Below are positions 1 through 8,427 of a stretch of DNA of 20,679 bases, piece by piece (within the stretch, counting starts at the first letter, position 1; every line of letters begins with the position of its first letter). Source of the stretch: Verrucomicrobiota bacterium (GTDB lineage: Bacteria > Verrucomicrobiota > Verrucomicrobiia > Verrucomicrobiales > Verrucomicrobiaceae); the NCBI GenBank assembly GCA_023429545.1, contig JAEYUU010000141.1, forward strand, positions 1 through 20,679, given 5' to 3'. Under the pieces are notes generated by a model. The model saw only the letters and a program-made list of their open reading frames with translations, was not told the origin of the DNA and ran no database searches. Made by a program: the position numbers and the translations under genes.

Positions 1-2732
1 GCACCGGGTGCACCGTGCAACAGTGCGGCACCATGGCAGACGTGTGTGTAAACATCGCACGCGGTTGCGGCGCCGTCATCCTCGCGGAAGAGGGGCTGGG
101 TCCGACCACGATTTCCGCCTTTTTGGAAGCGCTGAAGCTGCAGCCTTCCTGGTCGGATATTCCCGTGGTGATCGTGACGGGTCGTGGGGAGTCGGTGCAG
201 TGGCGGTTGCGGCGCCTCGCATCCCTTGGTCTCGGAGGGAATGTATCCCTGCTGGAGCGGCCCTTCCATCCGGAAACCTTGCGCAGCACCGTGGAGGTGG
301 CGATGCGCTCACGCCAGCGCCAGTATCAGGTCCGTAACCTCCTCCGCGAGCAGAAGGCGAGCGAGCAGCGCCTGCACAACATCTTCGAAAGCATCAGCGA
401 ACCCTTCGCCGTGCTGGATGAGAACTGGCGCTTCACCTATGTGAACCGCGGTTACATGCAGCTCGTCGCTGCCGTGCGGCAATCGGGGGCGCCGCTTCTG
501 GGAGAGGACTTGTGGGAACAGTTTCCCGAGCTCGAGGACGCCGAGCTTGGGAAATTTCTACGCAACGTGTCGGCCACGCAGAAGCCCGCCATCATCGAGT
601 TTTTTTTCGAGGCAGCGCGAATCTGGCTGGAGGTGCGCGCCTACCCCTCCCGCGAGATGCTCGCCCTGCATGTGCGTGACGTCAGTGAGCGCAAGCATGC
701 TGCAGAGCAGTTGCGCCGCCGCAGCGAGCGCATGCAGCTTCTCTCCGAGTTGCTCGCCCAACTTATTGGCGCAGCGGACTCAGAGACCGTGGTGCGCGAT
801 CTCTTCCCCAAGGTCGCCGAGAATCTTGAGGTGGACACCTACTTCAACTTCATGATGGCGGAGTCGGGCGATCACCTGAGGCTTCACTCCTGCCAGGGCA
901 TACCGCAGGAGGTGGCGGAGTCGATTGCGACCCTGCCATTGGGCGTGGCCGTCTGCGGCACGGTGGCGCAGATTCGCAGGGCGATTATTGCCACGGACAT
1001 TCAGCACGGCAATGATCCCAAGACCGATCTCGTCCGCAGTCTTGGAATCCAGGCATACGCTTGCCATCCGCTCATGGTCGGGGAGCGCCTTCTCGGCACG
1101 CTGTCCTTCGCAAGTCACACGCGTCCCAGCTTCGATGAGGAGGAGATCGAATTCCTCCGCCTCATCACCCAGTATGCCGCCGTCGCCCTGGATCGGCTGC
1201 AGACCACGGAGGCAATGGAGAAAAATGCCCAGCAGCTCGGCATCGCCCTCGGCGCCGCACGGCTGGGTACTTGGAACTGGGATGCCGAGGTGGACACCAT
1301 GACCATCTCTGAGCGCACCGCGCAGATCTATGGCGTGGCTCCCGGCGTGCACCCCGCGCGTGCGGTTTTGCGTGACATCATCCATCCGGAGGATCGCGAC
1401 CGTGCCCGCGCCGCTGCGCAGTCCTCGGCTGAGTCCGGTGGCGACTATGACATCGAGTACCGTGTGAACCGGCCGGATGGCAGCCTGTGCTGGGTGGCTG
1501 CGAAGGGGCGTTGCGTCTTTCAGCCCGATGGTCGCCTCGCGGGGATGCTTGGCGTGGCGCAGGACATCACCGCCAACAAGCAGGCGGAGCCCCGCCTGCG
1601 TGACGCGGCCGAGGTGGCGGAATCCGCAAACCGCTCCAAGGACCTTTTCCTCGCAGTGCTGAGCCACGAGTTGCGCACACCTCTCACCCCCGTGCTCATG
1701 GCGGCGACCATGATGGAGAGGGACAATTCCCTGCCTGCCGAGATTAGGGAGGACCTCTCAATGATCCGGCGCAACATTGAGCTGGAGGCCAAGATCATCG
1801 ATGACCTTCTGGACATCAGCCGCATTGTCAGCGGCAAGCTTAATCTCAATCTGGAGTCTGTGGACGTGAATGCATCCATTCGCCAGGTGTGCACCATGTG
1901 CAGTTCGCAGATTACGGAAAAGTCCATCCACGTGCAGTGCGACTTCGCCGGGGATGTTGGTACCGTGCGCGCTGACTCCGCCCGCCTGCAACAGGTGCTC
2001 TGGAACCTGCTGAACAATGCGGTGAAATTCACACCTGCGGGAGGCAGGATCGCCATTACCACCCGGCGCTCGCCGGATGCCACGCTGCGCATTGAAGTGC
2101 AGGACACTGGCATGGGCATCGCTCCCGATCTGTTGCCGACAATTTTTAATGCCTTTGAGCAGGGGGACATCCGCATCACACGGCAATTTGGCGGCCTCGG
2201 CCTTGGTCTTGCCATCACGAAGGCGCTAGTGGACATGCATCACGGCAGGATCGTCGCGGAGAGTGATGGCTTGGGAAATGGTGCGCGGTTCATCGTGACG
2301 TTGCCAATCGAGACCACGTCCACCGCGCCAGCCTCCGAAAAACCTTTGCCAGAGCACACGCACGATCCCGTGCCGCGGTACCTGCTGATCGTCGAGGATC
2401 ACGCCGATACCGCGCGCGCCCTCAGCACGCATTTGCGCAGGCGTGGCTTCATGGTCAGTGTGGCCCACACCGTTGCCGACGCCTTGCAAATGGTGCGGGA
2501 GCAGCCCTTTGATCTTGTGGTGAGTGACCTGGGGCTCCCGGACCAGACCGGCTTTGAGCTCATGCGCCAGATTCGCAGCATCCGCGCCATTCCCGGCATT
2601 GCCATGAGCGGTTACGGCATGGCGGAGGACATTCGCAAGAGCCGCGAGGCCGGCTTTTCCCAGCATCTCGTGAAGCCCGTGAGCATCCCCAGGCTGGAAG
2701 AAGCGATCCGCAAGTTGGTGGATGGGGAGTGA
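1..2732 (+). CDS. Hybrid sensor histidine kinase/response regulator (5' end outside window)
   Basis: This is a cytosolic-looking sensor kinase that would autophosphorylate on His and pass the phosphate to its own C-terminal receiver. No membrane span is visible. Residues are numbered from the GTG at 15, but the frame stays open to base 3 and the start of the N-terminal domain is missing, so the gene begins upstream. Order: tail of a degenerate receiver-like domain (to about 80, no phospho-Asp), PAS (about 112-228), GAF (about 238-395), PAS (about 408-530), HisKA with SHELRTP and His551, HATPase with N box (LWNLLNNAVKF, about 663), G1 (DTGMGI, about 697) and G2 (GGLGLGLAI, about 726), then a receiver (about 786-905) with acidic E794/D795, phospho-Asp838 in VVSDLGLP, Ser865 and Lys887. 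The two PAS domains and the GAF suggest a soluble or redox cue, but no ligand can be named. No separate output regulator is adjacent. The kinase call is secure; the signal and target are unknown. Confidence 0.93.
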   Translation, partial: TGCTVQQCGTMADVCVNIARGCGAVILAEEGLGPTTISAFLEALKLQPSWSDIPVVIVTGRGESVQWRLRRLASLGLGGNVSLLERPFHPETLRSTVEVAMRSRQRQYQVRNLLREQKASEQRLHNIFESISEPFAVLDENWRFTYVNRGYMQLVAAVRQSGAPLLGEDLWEQFPELEDAELGKFLRNVSATQKPAIIEFFFEAARIWLEVRAYPSREMLALHVRDVSERKHAAEQLRRRSERMQLLSELLAQLIGAADSETVVRDLFPKVAENLEVDTYFNFMMAESGDHLRLHSCQGIPQEVAESIATLPLGVAVCGTVAQIRRAIIATDIQHGNDPKTDLVRSLGIQAYACHPLMVGERLLGTLSFASHTRPSFDEEEIEFLRLITQYAAVALDRLQTTEAMEKNAQQLGIALGAARLGTWNWDAEVDTMTISERTAQIYGVAPGVHPARAVLRDIIHPEDRDRARAAAQSSAESGGDYDIEYRVNRPDGSLCWVAAKGRCVFQPDGRLAGMLGVAQDITANKQAEPRLRDAAEVAESANRSKDLFLAVLSHELRTPLTPVLMAATMMERDNSLPAEIREDLSMIRRNIELEAKIIDDLLDISRIVSGKLNLNLESVDVNASIRQVCTMCSSQITEKSIHVQCDFAGDVGTVRADSARLQQVLWNLLNNAVKFTPAGGRIAITTRRSPDATLRIEVQDTGMGIAPDLLPTIFNAFEQGDIRITRQFGGLGLGLAITKALVDMHHGRIVAESDGLGNGARFIVTLPIETTSTAPASEKPLPEHTHDPVPRYLLIVEDHADTARALSTHLRRRGFMVSVAHTVADALQMVREQPFDLVVSDLGLPDQTGFELMRQIRSIRAIPGIAMSGYGMAEDIRKSREAGFSQHLVKPVSIPRLEEAIRKLVDGE

Positions 2733-2828
2733 TAGGGATACTCCGCCGTTTTCCTTCGGACCGGTGTTCAACTATCTCTTGCTTTCAGTGTCTGCGTTCA
2801 ATGGCGGTGATGATCTTGTGGTGAGTGA
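2510..2828 (+). repeat. 18-bp exact direct repeat (2510-2527 and 2811-2828)
   Basis: The sequence TGATCTTGTGGTGAGTGA occurs inside the kinase receiver domain, where it spans the phospho-Asp motif (DLVVSD), and again in the intergenic region 79 bases after the stop codon. In one forward frame the second copy also reads DLVVSD, ending shortly after at a stop. It could be a relic of a partial duplication or a chance match. Confidence 0.5.
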
Positions 2829-2898
2829 TCCTTTTTGGCGTCGTTCTCCATAGACCAGTCGGACCTCCGACGTATATGCAGGCAACATCCTGCCGAAC

Positions 2899-4692
2899 AT
2901 GCGTTACGACTTGCATCTGCATCTGAAAAATCACCGATCACGCGCTGTCGGCATCATGGTTGCTTGCGTTGCCGTGGCTCTCACCATCACATCGCTCCAC
3001 GCCCAGACAGCCGCACCATCGCCGGCTCAGTCAAAGTTTGCGGCCATTCAGGGCATATGGCTCATGGGCCAGTCGCTCTGCGAGGGTGCGGAGTCGGTGC
3101 CACTGGTTACTACCGTGGACGCAGGGCTCGGGAACTACAGCTTCGCACGCGGGGTGAGGACATGGATTGCCGGGGACAACGCCGCCACCCCTGAGAAGCG
3201 CCCGGATGAGCAGTTCGCATTCATGCCGCTAAAAGCCGCCGTTTACGGTGGCCTGGGCGAGACGATCGCCAATGGCATGGCGGACAGCATCAAGGCGGGC
3301 TGGCGTCTCCACGGCATGGGAGGACCAGTTCCCGGCCAGCCACCGCAATGGGAGTTGCCGCACATTCTCGTGGCATATGCTGGGCAGGGTGGGCGCCAGA
3401 TCCAGGAACTCTCCCTCGCGGACATCTCCACGGATCCGCGCACGCCGGAGAACCGTCGCCATGGCGGTGGCTACTACAGGACGAGCCTGGATGATGCACG
3501 GCGTGCCGTGAAGCAGGCACACGCCAGAGGGGAGAAGTTTGAGATGGCCGCCTTCTGCTGGATGCAGGGTGAGGCCAATGGCGGACCCACCGGCGGCATC
3601 AAACCGACCCGCTGGGATGATGAAATGCCACGTCCGCAGGGACAGGAGTGGTACCGCGATCAACTCATCGCTTATCGCAAGCAATGGTCCGCGGACATCT
3701 GCGCCATCACGGGACAGAGCAATGAGATTCCCATGTTCACCTACCAGACCCTCGGTCCAGCGGGTGAGGCGCAGCTCATGGCGGCGGACAAGGATCCAAA
3801 CATCCACATGGTGGGGTCGCACTACGCCATGCCCAGCGCACTCAACAGCAAGCGCGCGGGCGGCATCTATGGAGATCCCATCCACCTCGCCGCGGATGCA
3901 GAGCGCTGGCTCGGCCAGCAATTTGGCAAGGTGATCCAGGCAGTACGCTACACCGGCAGTGACTGGGAGCCGCTCCGACCGAAAAGAGCGTGGGTGGAGA
4001 CAGGAGGCATGAGTGTGCTCATGGAATTCAAGGCGCCCCATCCTCCACTCGTGCTGGATGAGACGTTCCTCCCCCGGCAGGAGAGCACCATGAGCGGCGG
4101 CTATGCATCCCTCCACGGATTCCAGCTTCGTGATGGTCAGGGCGTCGTGTATCCCATCATCGCTGTGGAAGTGGATGCACCCACGCGGCTGCGTCTGCGC
4201 TTCGGGAATCCACTCCCAATGCGGGCGAAGCTGCGCATCAACTATGGTAACCCCAATGCCGGCAAACTCGGCGCCATCGCCGCCTTCCGCAAGGGTCCAG
4301 TGGAGGATGGCCAGCCCACCATGGAGATGGTCCTCAAAGGCAGTCCCGTGGCCAACCTCATGCCGCTGCGTGATGAGGGTGCCTTCTTCGCAGCCAATAC
4401 GGCCCCTGGTCGCGCTGCCACCCGGGTGCCGGTTCGCAAGGTGATCGTGGAGGATGGCGACACCTTCCTGCGCTTCGAGACACGTGAGTTGCGCAATGGC
4501 GTGGCCTTCAATGCAGGCCAGACCATCATCGCCCAGCGAGCGTTCACGTATGGAAACCTGCGGGACTCGGAAATCGGCGCCGAGGAGTGTCCTTACCGTT
4601 TTAGCGATGCTTCATACGGCACGCGTGCGGGCCAGCGATATCCCGCGTGGAACTGGTGCGTGCTCTTCACGGGCTTCCCCGTGGAGGAGTAG
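2899..4692 (+). CDS. Secreted SASA/GDSL-type carbohydrate esterase (sialate O-acetylesterase-like)
   Basis: This is a predicted exported 597-residue esterase that would remove acetyl or similar acyl groups from sugars or polysaccharides. A positively charged start (NHRSR) followed by a hydrophobic stretch gives a signal peptide, with likely cleavage after LHA near residue 35. The block-I nucleophile is Ser59 in MGQSL, where the family usually has GQSN. A Gly-rich block AYAGQGGRQI follows, then the family hallmark WMQGE (221-225) and the catalytic Asp326-x-x-His329 in DPIHL. The last 250 residues look beta-rich and may be an accessory domain. The ATG at 2956 would remove the charged n-region, so 2899 is preferred. 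It stands alone, without transport or glycosidase neighbours, so the substrate cannot be inferred. The esterase fold is fairly sure; sialate specificity is not shown. Confidence 0.75.
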   Translation: MRYDLHLHLKNHRSRAVGIMVACVAVALTITSLHAQTAAPSPAQSKFAAIQGIWLMGQSLCEGAESVPLVTTVDAGLGNYSFARGVRTWIAGDNAATPEKRPDEQFAFMPLKAAVYGGLGETIANGMADSIKAGWRLHGMGGPVPGQPPQWELPHILVAYAGQGGRQIQELSLADISTDPRTPENRRHGGGYYRTSLDDARRAVKQAHARGEKFEMAAFCWMQGEANGGPTGGIKPTRWDDEMPRPQGQEWYRDQLIAYRKQWSADICAITGQSNEIPMFTYQTLGPAGEAQLMAADKDPNIHMVGSHYAMPSALNSKRAGGIYGDPIHLAADAERWLGQQFGKVIQAVRYTGSDWEPLRPKRAWVETGGMSVLMEFKAPHPPLVLDETFLPRQESTMSGGYASLHGFQLRDGQGVVYPIIAVEVDAPTRLRLRFGNPLPMRAKLRINYGNPNAGKLGAIAAFRKGPVEDGQPTMEMVLKGSPVANLMPLRDEGAFFAANTAPGRAATRVPVRKVIVEDGDTFLRFETRELRNGVAFNAGQTIIAQRAFTYGNLRDSEIGAEECPYRFSDASYGTRAGQRYPAWNWCVLFTGFPVEE

Positions 4693-4709
4693 CGTGCGCT
4701 GCCGTGCGA

Positions 4710-4737
4710 TTAAACCTTCCGTCGATAGTTATATACC
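4710..4737 (+). promoter_or_regulatory. Possible promoter for the cupin gene
   Basis: An AT-rich island stands out in the GC-rich surroundings after the esterase stop. TTAAAC (4710-4715) and TATACC (4732-4737) are separated by 16 bases, each matching the sigma-70 consensus only partly. The position, about 80 bases before the cupin ATG, is reasonable. This is weak evidence based on composition and spacing only. Confidence 0.22.
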
Positions 4738-4815
4738 AATATTTAGGGCTCGTTTTTATGCGTGGAACCGCCGGCGTTCATTGACTTCCTGGAGAACACC
4801 GTTAGGCGTGCATTC

Positions 4816-5244
4816 ATGAATGCCACCATCGTCGATACCCGGAAACTTGAGAGAGTGCCCATTCGCGGGGAGGGTGACCCCGGTGTGCGCTGGAATGGCG
4901 CATTTGTTCTCTATGGCGGACACGGAACAACGGAATCCTCCACGATTGTGTATGAAATCGAGCCCGGTGGACGGTTGGGCTGGCACACGGATGCCACGGA
5001 GGAGACACAATACATCATTGCGGGAACGGGTGAACTTCAGCTCGAAGACGGCAGCAAGCATCAGGTGGGACCCGGGAGCGTCTTTGTGCTTCCCACGCCG
5101 CTTCGTCACGATCTGGTAAACACGGGCTCAGAGACACTCAGCGCTGTGGCCTTCTTCGCCGCCGCCATGTTCACCCAGACGTTCGACAACGTAATGCTGC
5201 CGCCGAAAACCCATGTGCTGGGCACGCCGAACCGGAACGGTTGA
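4816..5244 (+). CDS. Single-domain cupin protein
   Basis: This is a 142-residue cupin of the small cupin_2 type, a double-stranded beta-helix that usually binds a metal. Motif 1 reads GWHTDATEETQYIIAGTGEL: His57 and Glu63 are in the metal positions, while the usual second His is Asp59. Motif 2 reads GPGSVFVLPTPLRHDL, with His98 as the remaining ligand. The His-to-Asp change keeps a plausible metal site of altered geometry. The frame extends upstream to a GTG at 4762, but the ATG at 4816 (MNATIVDT) starts just before the cupin fold and is preferred. There is no signal peptide, so it is probably cytosolic. Substrate and role are not deducible; cupins of this type include isomerases, dioxygenases and sugar-binding regulators. 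Confidence 0.8.
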   Translation: MNATIVDTRKLERVPIRGEGDPGVRWNGAFVLYGGHGTTESSTIVYEIEPGGRLGWHTDATEETQYIIAGTGELQLEDGSKHQVGPGSVFVLPTPLRHDLVNTGSETLSAVAFFAAAMFTQTFDNVMLPPKTHVLGTPNRNG

Positions 5245-5465
5245 CGGACTCGCGGCGATCCAATCTGTGCTCAAAGCGCGCGCCGCATCATGCTTCGGGC
5301 GCGGATTCCTCCAGTGAAAGCGTAAGAGTATGGTTTTATCATGCTCTCATGGTTGATATCCCAATTTGAATATCGGTGCAGTACGCTGCGCTTGCCACAT
5401 ACGCGGAGTGCGTTCACCGCTGGTATCGATCCATCGAGTGAGATTCACCAATCCCTGCTTCCACC

Positions 5466-7043
5466 ATGCCCGGAGAAAATGTCAGCTTTGTGGCCTTTGG
5501 CCAGGACCACACGGACGAAGCCTCGATGGTCGCGGTGGGTGCGCAATTGGAAAGACTTCGCACGGAGTTTGAGAAAACGGGAGAGAAACTGGTGCTCGCC
5601 ATTGAGCATTCGGATGCCGATGTGAAGGATGCCGCAGCCATCCGAAGCCTGCACAACCGGGCCGTCATGCAGATCTATCTGGAAGGGACAGACGCGCCAG
5701 ACTTCGATCAATTCTACCAGGCAAACAAAAGCAAACTCAAGGGAAGGGAATCAGACGCTCTCTCGATCGAAACAGGTCAGCACGAGCCGAGCGAGATGGA
5801 GATGCTTTTCACGTTCAATGACCAGCAAAAGGTCTGGAAGAACGATGTAAACTTAAAAAAAGGACCTGCTCGCATTCAGGAGGCCGCGATTCTGGATTGG
5901 GCGGCGAAGCACCATGTGGCGGTGAGGGGTCTGGATCCCGTGACGGACGCAGAAAAGGAGCGCCTGCTCACGGACTCCCATGGACGGATCAAGGGGAAAA
6001 CGCTTCAGGACATGGAGTATCAGCGGGTCCAGGGCATGGGAGCGAAGGCTTCAGAACTCATGAAGGGCATCTCCCAGGAGGGGGGATGCGTGGTTGCCAT
6101 CAACATGGGAGCCGCACATTTGGCTTCGCTCGAGGTGGCGGCGAGGGAGGCGATGAAAAGGGACGGCATTGAAGATGCCGGGGTGAAGGTCTGCGTCATG
6201 GTTCCTCCCGGCAGATTGTCGAATGACAAGAATGCCGAAGCTGTGGGAGATGACATGATGCGGGTATCGGTCAGTGACATTCGCAAATGCCATGAGCCGT
6301 TTCGCATTGCCGTGGAAGCCCGTCAGTCCTCTTTGGATGAGGTGCACAAGACACTGGCTGACATGGATCTGATGGTGCAGGCCCTGACGAGCCGTGGCCT
6401 GGATGAGGCTTCGTTCCGGGAAGCACTGAAGACCAACCCGAAGGCTCTGCTGGATGAACTGAACCAGGACATGGCAGAAGACGCAGAGCTCGATGAAGAC
6501 GATTTCATGGCGTTGTCTGAAGACATCCGGAAGGAGGACGCTCCTTCGAATACAGTCTCCCCCAGCACTCAGGTGAAAAACGATCCGCCAACCGTGGCCA
6601 CGGAGAAACTGAAATCCATGATTCTGGAAATCAGGCAGCAGGTGAGCACGTTGATTCCGAAGAAGGAACGTCAGCTACAGACGGCAAAGGACGATGAACA
6701 ACGGCATCTCACCGCTCCAGAAATGGCCTTTGCCCAGGACGTGGAGAATCGCATAGCCCACAAGCCGGAAGGCACATTCAAAACATTCACCCCCGGCACC
6801 GATGGCAAGTATGACTTGAGTACTCTCAATCAGGTGTCGCGCATGACCGTTGGAGAGTCCACGGGGATGAAGCAGTCGAACTCGACCAGGAGACATTCGC
6901 TGACTCCGGTCCCTGAAGCGGACACCGGGGACAAAAGCACGCGCGCCCAACTGACCCGTAGCAAATCTTTGCCGAATCTCGGCGATTCGCTATCAGGTTC
7001 CAAGGGAGGCACCACGCAGAAGATTGGGAAAGGGCTGAGCTGA
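5466..7043 (+). CDS. Putative TraB/EreA/ChaN-like domain protein with disordered C-terminal tail
   Basis: This is a 525-residue protein without signal peptide or membrane span. The first 290 residues look like the TraB/Tiki/EreA/ChaN superfamily: a GxxH-type start (VAFGQDHTDEA, His15), an acidic strand end (LAIEHSD, Glu47), a later GLDP turn and a closing strand-His (NMGAAHL, His218). These are the positions where the family keeps its paired His and Glu residues. From about 290 on it is charged and helical, with an acidic run near 334-347, then a Ser/Thr/Lys-rich, probably disordered tail containing RRHS (475-478) and RSKSLP (498-503). Local base composition looks less GC-rich than the neighbours, with an A7 run at 5855-5861, which hints at transfer. 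It may be a toxin or effector, or a housekeeping hydrolase; this is inference. The next gene starts about 40 bases downstream, so the two may be cotranscribed. Confidence 0.5.
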   Translation: MPGENVSFVAFGQDHTDEASMVAVGAQLERLRTEFEKTGEKLVLAIEHSDADVKDAAAIRSLHNRAVMQIYLEGTDAPDFDQFYQANKSKLKGRESDALSIETGQHEPSEMEMLFTFNDQQKVWKNDVNLKKGPARIQEAAILDWAAKHHVAVRGLDPVTDAEKERLLTDSHGRIKGKTLQDMEYQRVQGMGAKASELMKGISQEGGCVVAINMGAAHLASLEVAAREAMKRDGIEDAGVKVCVMVPPGRLSNDKNAEAVGDDMMRVSVSDIRKCHEPFRIAVEARQSSLDEVHKTLADMDLMVQALTSRGLDEASFREALKTNPKALLDELNQDMAEDAELDEDDFMALSEDIRKEDAPSNTVSPSTQVKNDPPTVATEKLKSMILEIRQQVSTLIPKKERQLQTAKDDEQRHLTAPEMAFAQDVENRIAHKPEGTFKTFTPGTDGKYDLSTLNQVSRMTVGESTGMKQSNSTRRHSLTPVPEADTGDKSTRAQLTRSKSLPNLGDSLSGSKGGTTQKIGKGLS

Positions 7044-7083
7044 TTCCTTGCACCTGCTAGCGCTTCCGAGCGAATCATGTACA

Positions 7084-8274
7084 ATGGCGGCAGTACCTCC
7101 CATGCTGGCATCCAGCGACAGTGTCCATTCCCCTTGCAAGCTTGTCCGGGCCACCGGATGTGGCTGGGTGATTGCGCTGTGCCTTTTGCAGATGATGCCT
7201 GCTCTAAGGATGGCGGCGGCCGAACTGCAAACGGCCTCGACCACACCTGAAAAGCCCGCCGCTGCCCCAGGCGCACCGGCGGAGAAGACCAGGGACACCA
7301 TCCCGCCCGAAGCGCTGGAAAAGTTGACGGCCGAGCGGCGGAGGGACGCTTCCTTTGAGAAGCTCATCAAGTCCATCTTTGCTGATGATGGCATCGCTGA
7401 CATCCGCGTCACGTTCGGGTATGATGATACCAAGGACACACGCGAGGCAAATGATCCGCTGCGCGCGGAGCGCTTCATGGGCTCGCTGAAGGATCTCGGT
7501 TTCCAGGAGTATCCCGCTTCCGAGGCTGCGGCGAAGGCGCTCGGTGTGCCCATGGACGCGCCGAACCTGCGCATTCTCACCGGCCAGACGAAGAAGGGCC
7601 AGATGCTCCGCGTGGCCCTTATGTGGAGCGCCCTGTCCAAGAGCGGCACGAAGAACATCGGCATCGGCTACAAGGACCAGCTCCTGCGCAGCGGGGAGGC
7701 CATGGATTTCACAAAGAAGGCCTGCGCCGAGGCAGAGGTGATGATCTACGTGGGCCACTCCCGCAGTGGCGGCGGCCCGGATACATACCCGCCGGAGACG
7801 CGTCCTGCCGCCGGCGGTGTATCCACAACAGATTTCTCCTATTATAAGCGCAACCGCCCGGGGATGCAGGCGCTTGGCCCCTATTTGCGGAAGCGCGAGT
7901 CCACCCCCAAGCTCGTCTCCTGGACCGGATGTCTCTCGGACATGCACTTCCGCCAGTGGTTCGGCGAATGCTTCGCAAAGAAGTCACACGAGACCGGCGT
8001 CATACTTTCCACCCGGCTCACGAGCTACACCCCGTGGGAGGATGCCGTGCAAGGTTATGATGAGGGCAACATGGTCGCCCTGGCCATCATCCACGCGCTG
8101 CATGAAGGCAGCGACCGTGCCGGCATGGAGGAGAAACTGCGCGCTTGCGAAATGGACCAGCTCCGTGACTTCGACAAGCCCGCCTGGCGCCTGAGCATGC
8201 TGCCCGGCGCGCCCCAGCAGATGCCGGCAGAGGCGCAGGCACAGACTCCCGCTCCGGGCGCTGCTGGGCAGTGA
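7084..8274 (+). CDS. Secreted hypothetical protein, possible clan CD (caspase/gingipain-like) cysteine peptidase
   Basis: With the ATG at 7084 this is a 396-residue protein. The frame is open to a TTG at 7048, and an ATG at 7102 is equally plausible. Hydrophobic residues 25-41 followed by small residues give a signal peptide, so it is exported. The mature part has a hydrophobic strand ending in His (VMIYVGHSRSGGGPD, His225) and, 58 residues later, a strand ending in Gly-Cys (LVSWTGCLSDMHF, Cys283). A strand-His-Ser/Gly then strand-Cys order is the signature of clan CD peptidases, with similar spacing in caspases and legumain. A Pro/Ala-rich C-terminus follows. Peptidase activity is an inference; a family of catalytically silent relatives is also possible. 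It follows the TraB/EreA-like gene closely in the same direction. Confidence 0.5.
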   Translation: MAAVPPMLASSDSVHSPCKLVRATGCGWVIALCLLQMMPALRMAAAELQTASTTPEKPAAAPGAPAEKTRDTIPPEALEKLTAERRRDASFEKLIKSIFADDGIADIRVTFGYDDTKDTREANDPLRAERFMGSLKDLGFQEYPASEAAAKALGVPMDAPNLRILTGQTKKGQMLRVALMWSALSKSGTKNIGIGYKDQLLRSGEAMDFTKKACAEAEVMIYVGHSRSGGGPDTYPPETRPAAGGVSTTDFSYYKRNRPGMQALGPYLRKRESTPKLVSWTGCLSDMHFRQWFGECFAKKSHETGVILSTRLTSYTPWEDAVQGYDEGNMVALAIIHALHEGSDRAGMEEKLRACEMDQLRDFDKPAWRLSMLPGAPQQMPAEAQAQTPAPGAAGQ

Positions 8275-8311
8275 TGACATTGCTGGCGCGGATCTTGCGC
8301 TGCGACCGCTG

Positions 8312-8352
8312 GTTTCTCGAGAAACGCCCGGCTTTCGCTTCGAAAAGGCGGG
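8312..8352. terminator. Perfect 14-bp palindrome followed by a 23-26 nt hairpin
   Basis: GTTTCTCGAGAAAC (8312-8325) is its own reverse complement. It is directly followed by a hairpin whose arms are CCCGGCTTTCG (8327-8337) and CGAAAAGGCGGG (8341-8352), with one mismatch and one bulge around a 3-base loop. The position, 38 bases after the stop of the secreted protein and about 75 bases before the next gene, suits transcription termination or an operator. There is no T-run, so a classic intrinsic terminator is not shown. Confidence 0.35.
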
Positions 8353-8427
8353 AGCGTTGCTCGACAACCGCAGTCCCATGCGCAAATCTTCCCCTGCCAT
8401 TTCCATACCAGCATTCGAGACCCTCTC

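Noticed and set aside
600..607. T8 run inside the kinase gene as a possible frameshift or programmed slippage site
   Set aside because: The reading frame continues cleanly through it with PAS, GAF and kinase motifs on both sides, and encodes EFFFE without disruption.
780..1667. Minus-strand open frame of 295 residues inside the kinase
   Set aside because: The plus strand has clear GAF and PAS domains over the same bases; the antisense frame shows no motif.
3229..4116. Minus-strand open frame of 295 residues inside the esterase
   Set aside because: Overlaps the WMQGE and DPIHL motifs of the plus-strand esterase; no domain of its own.
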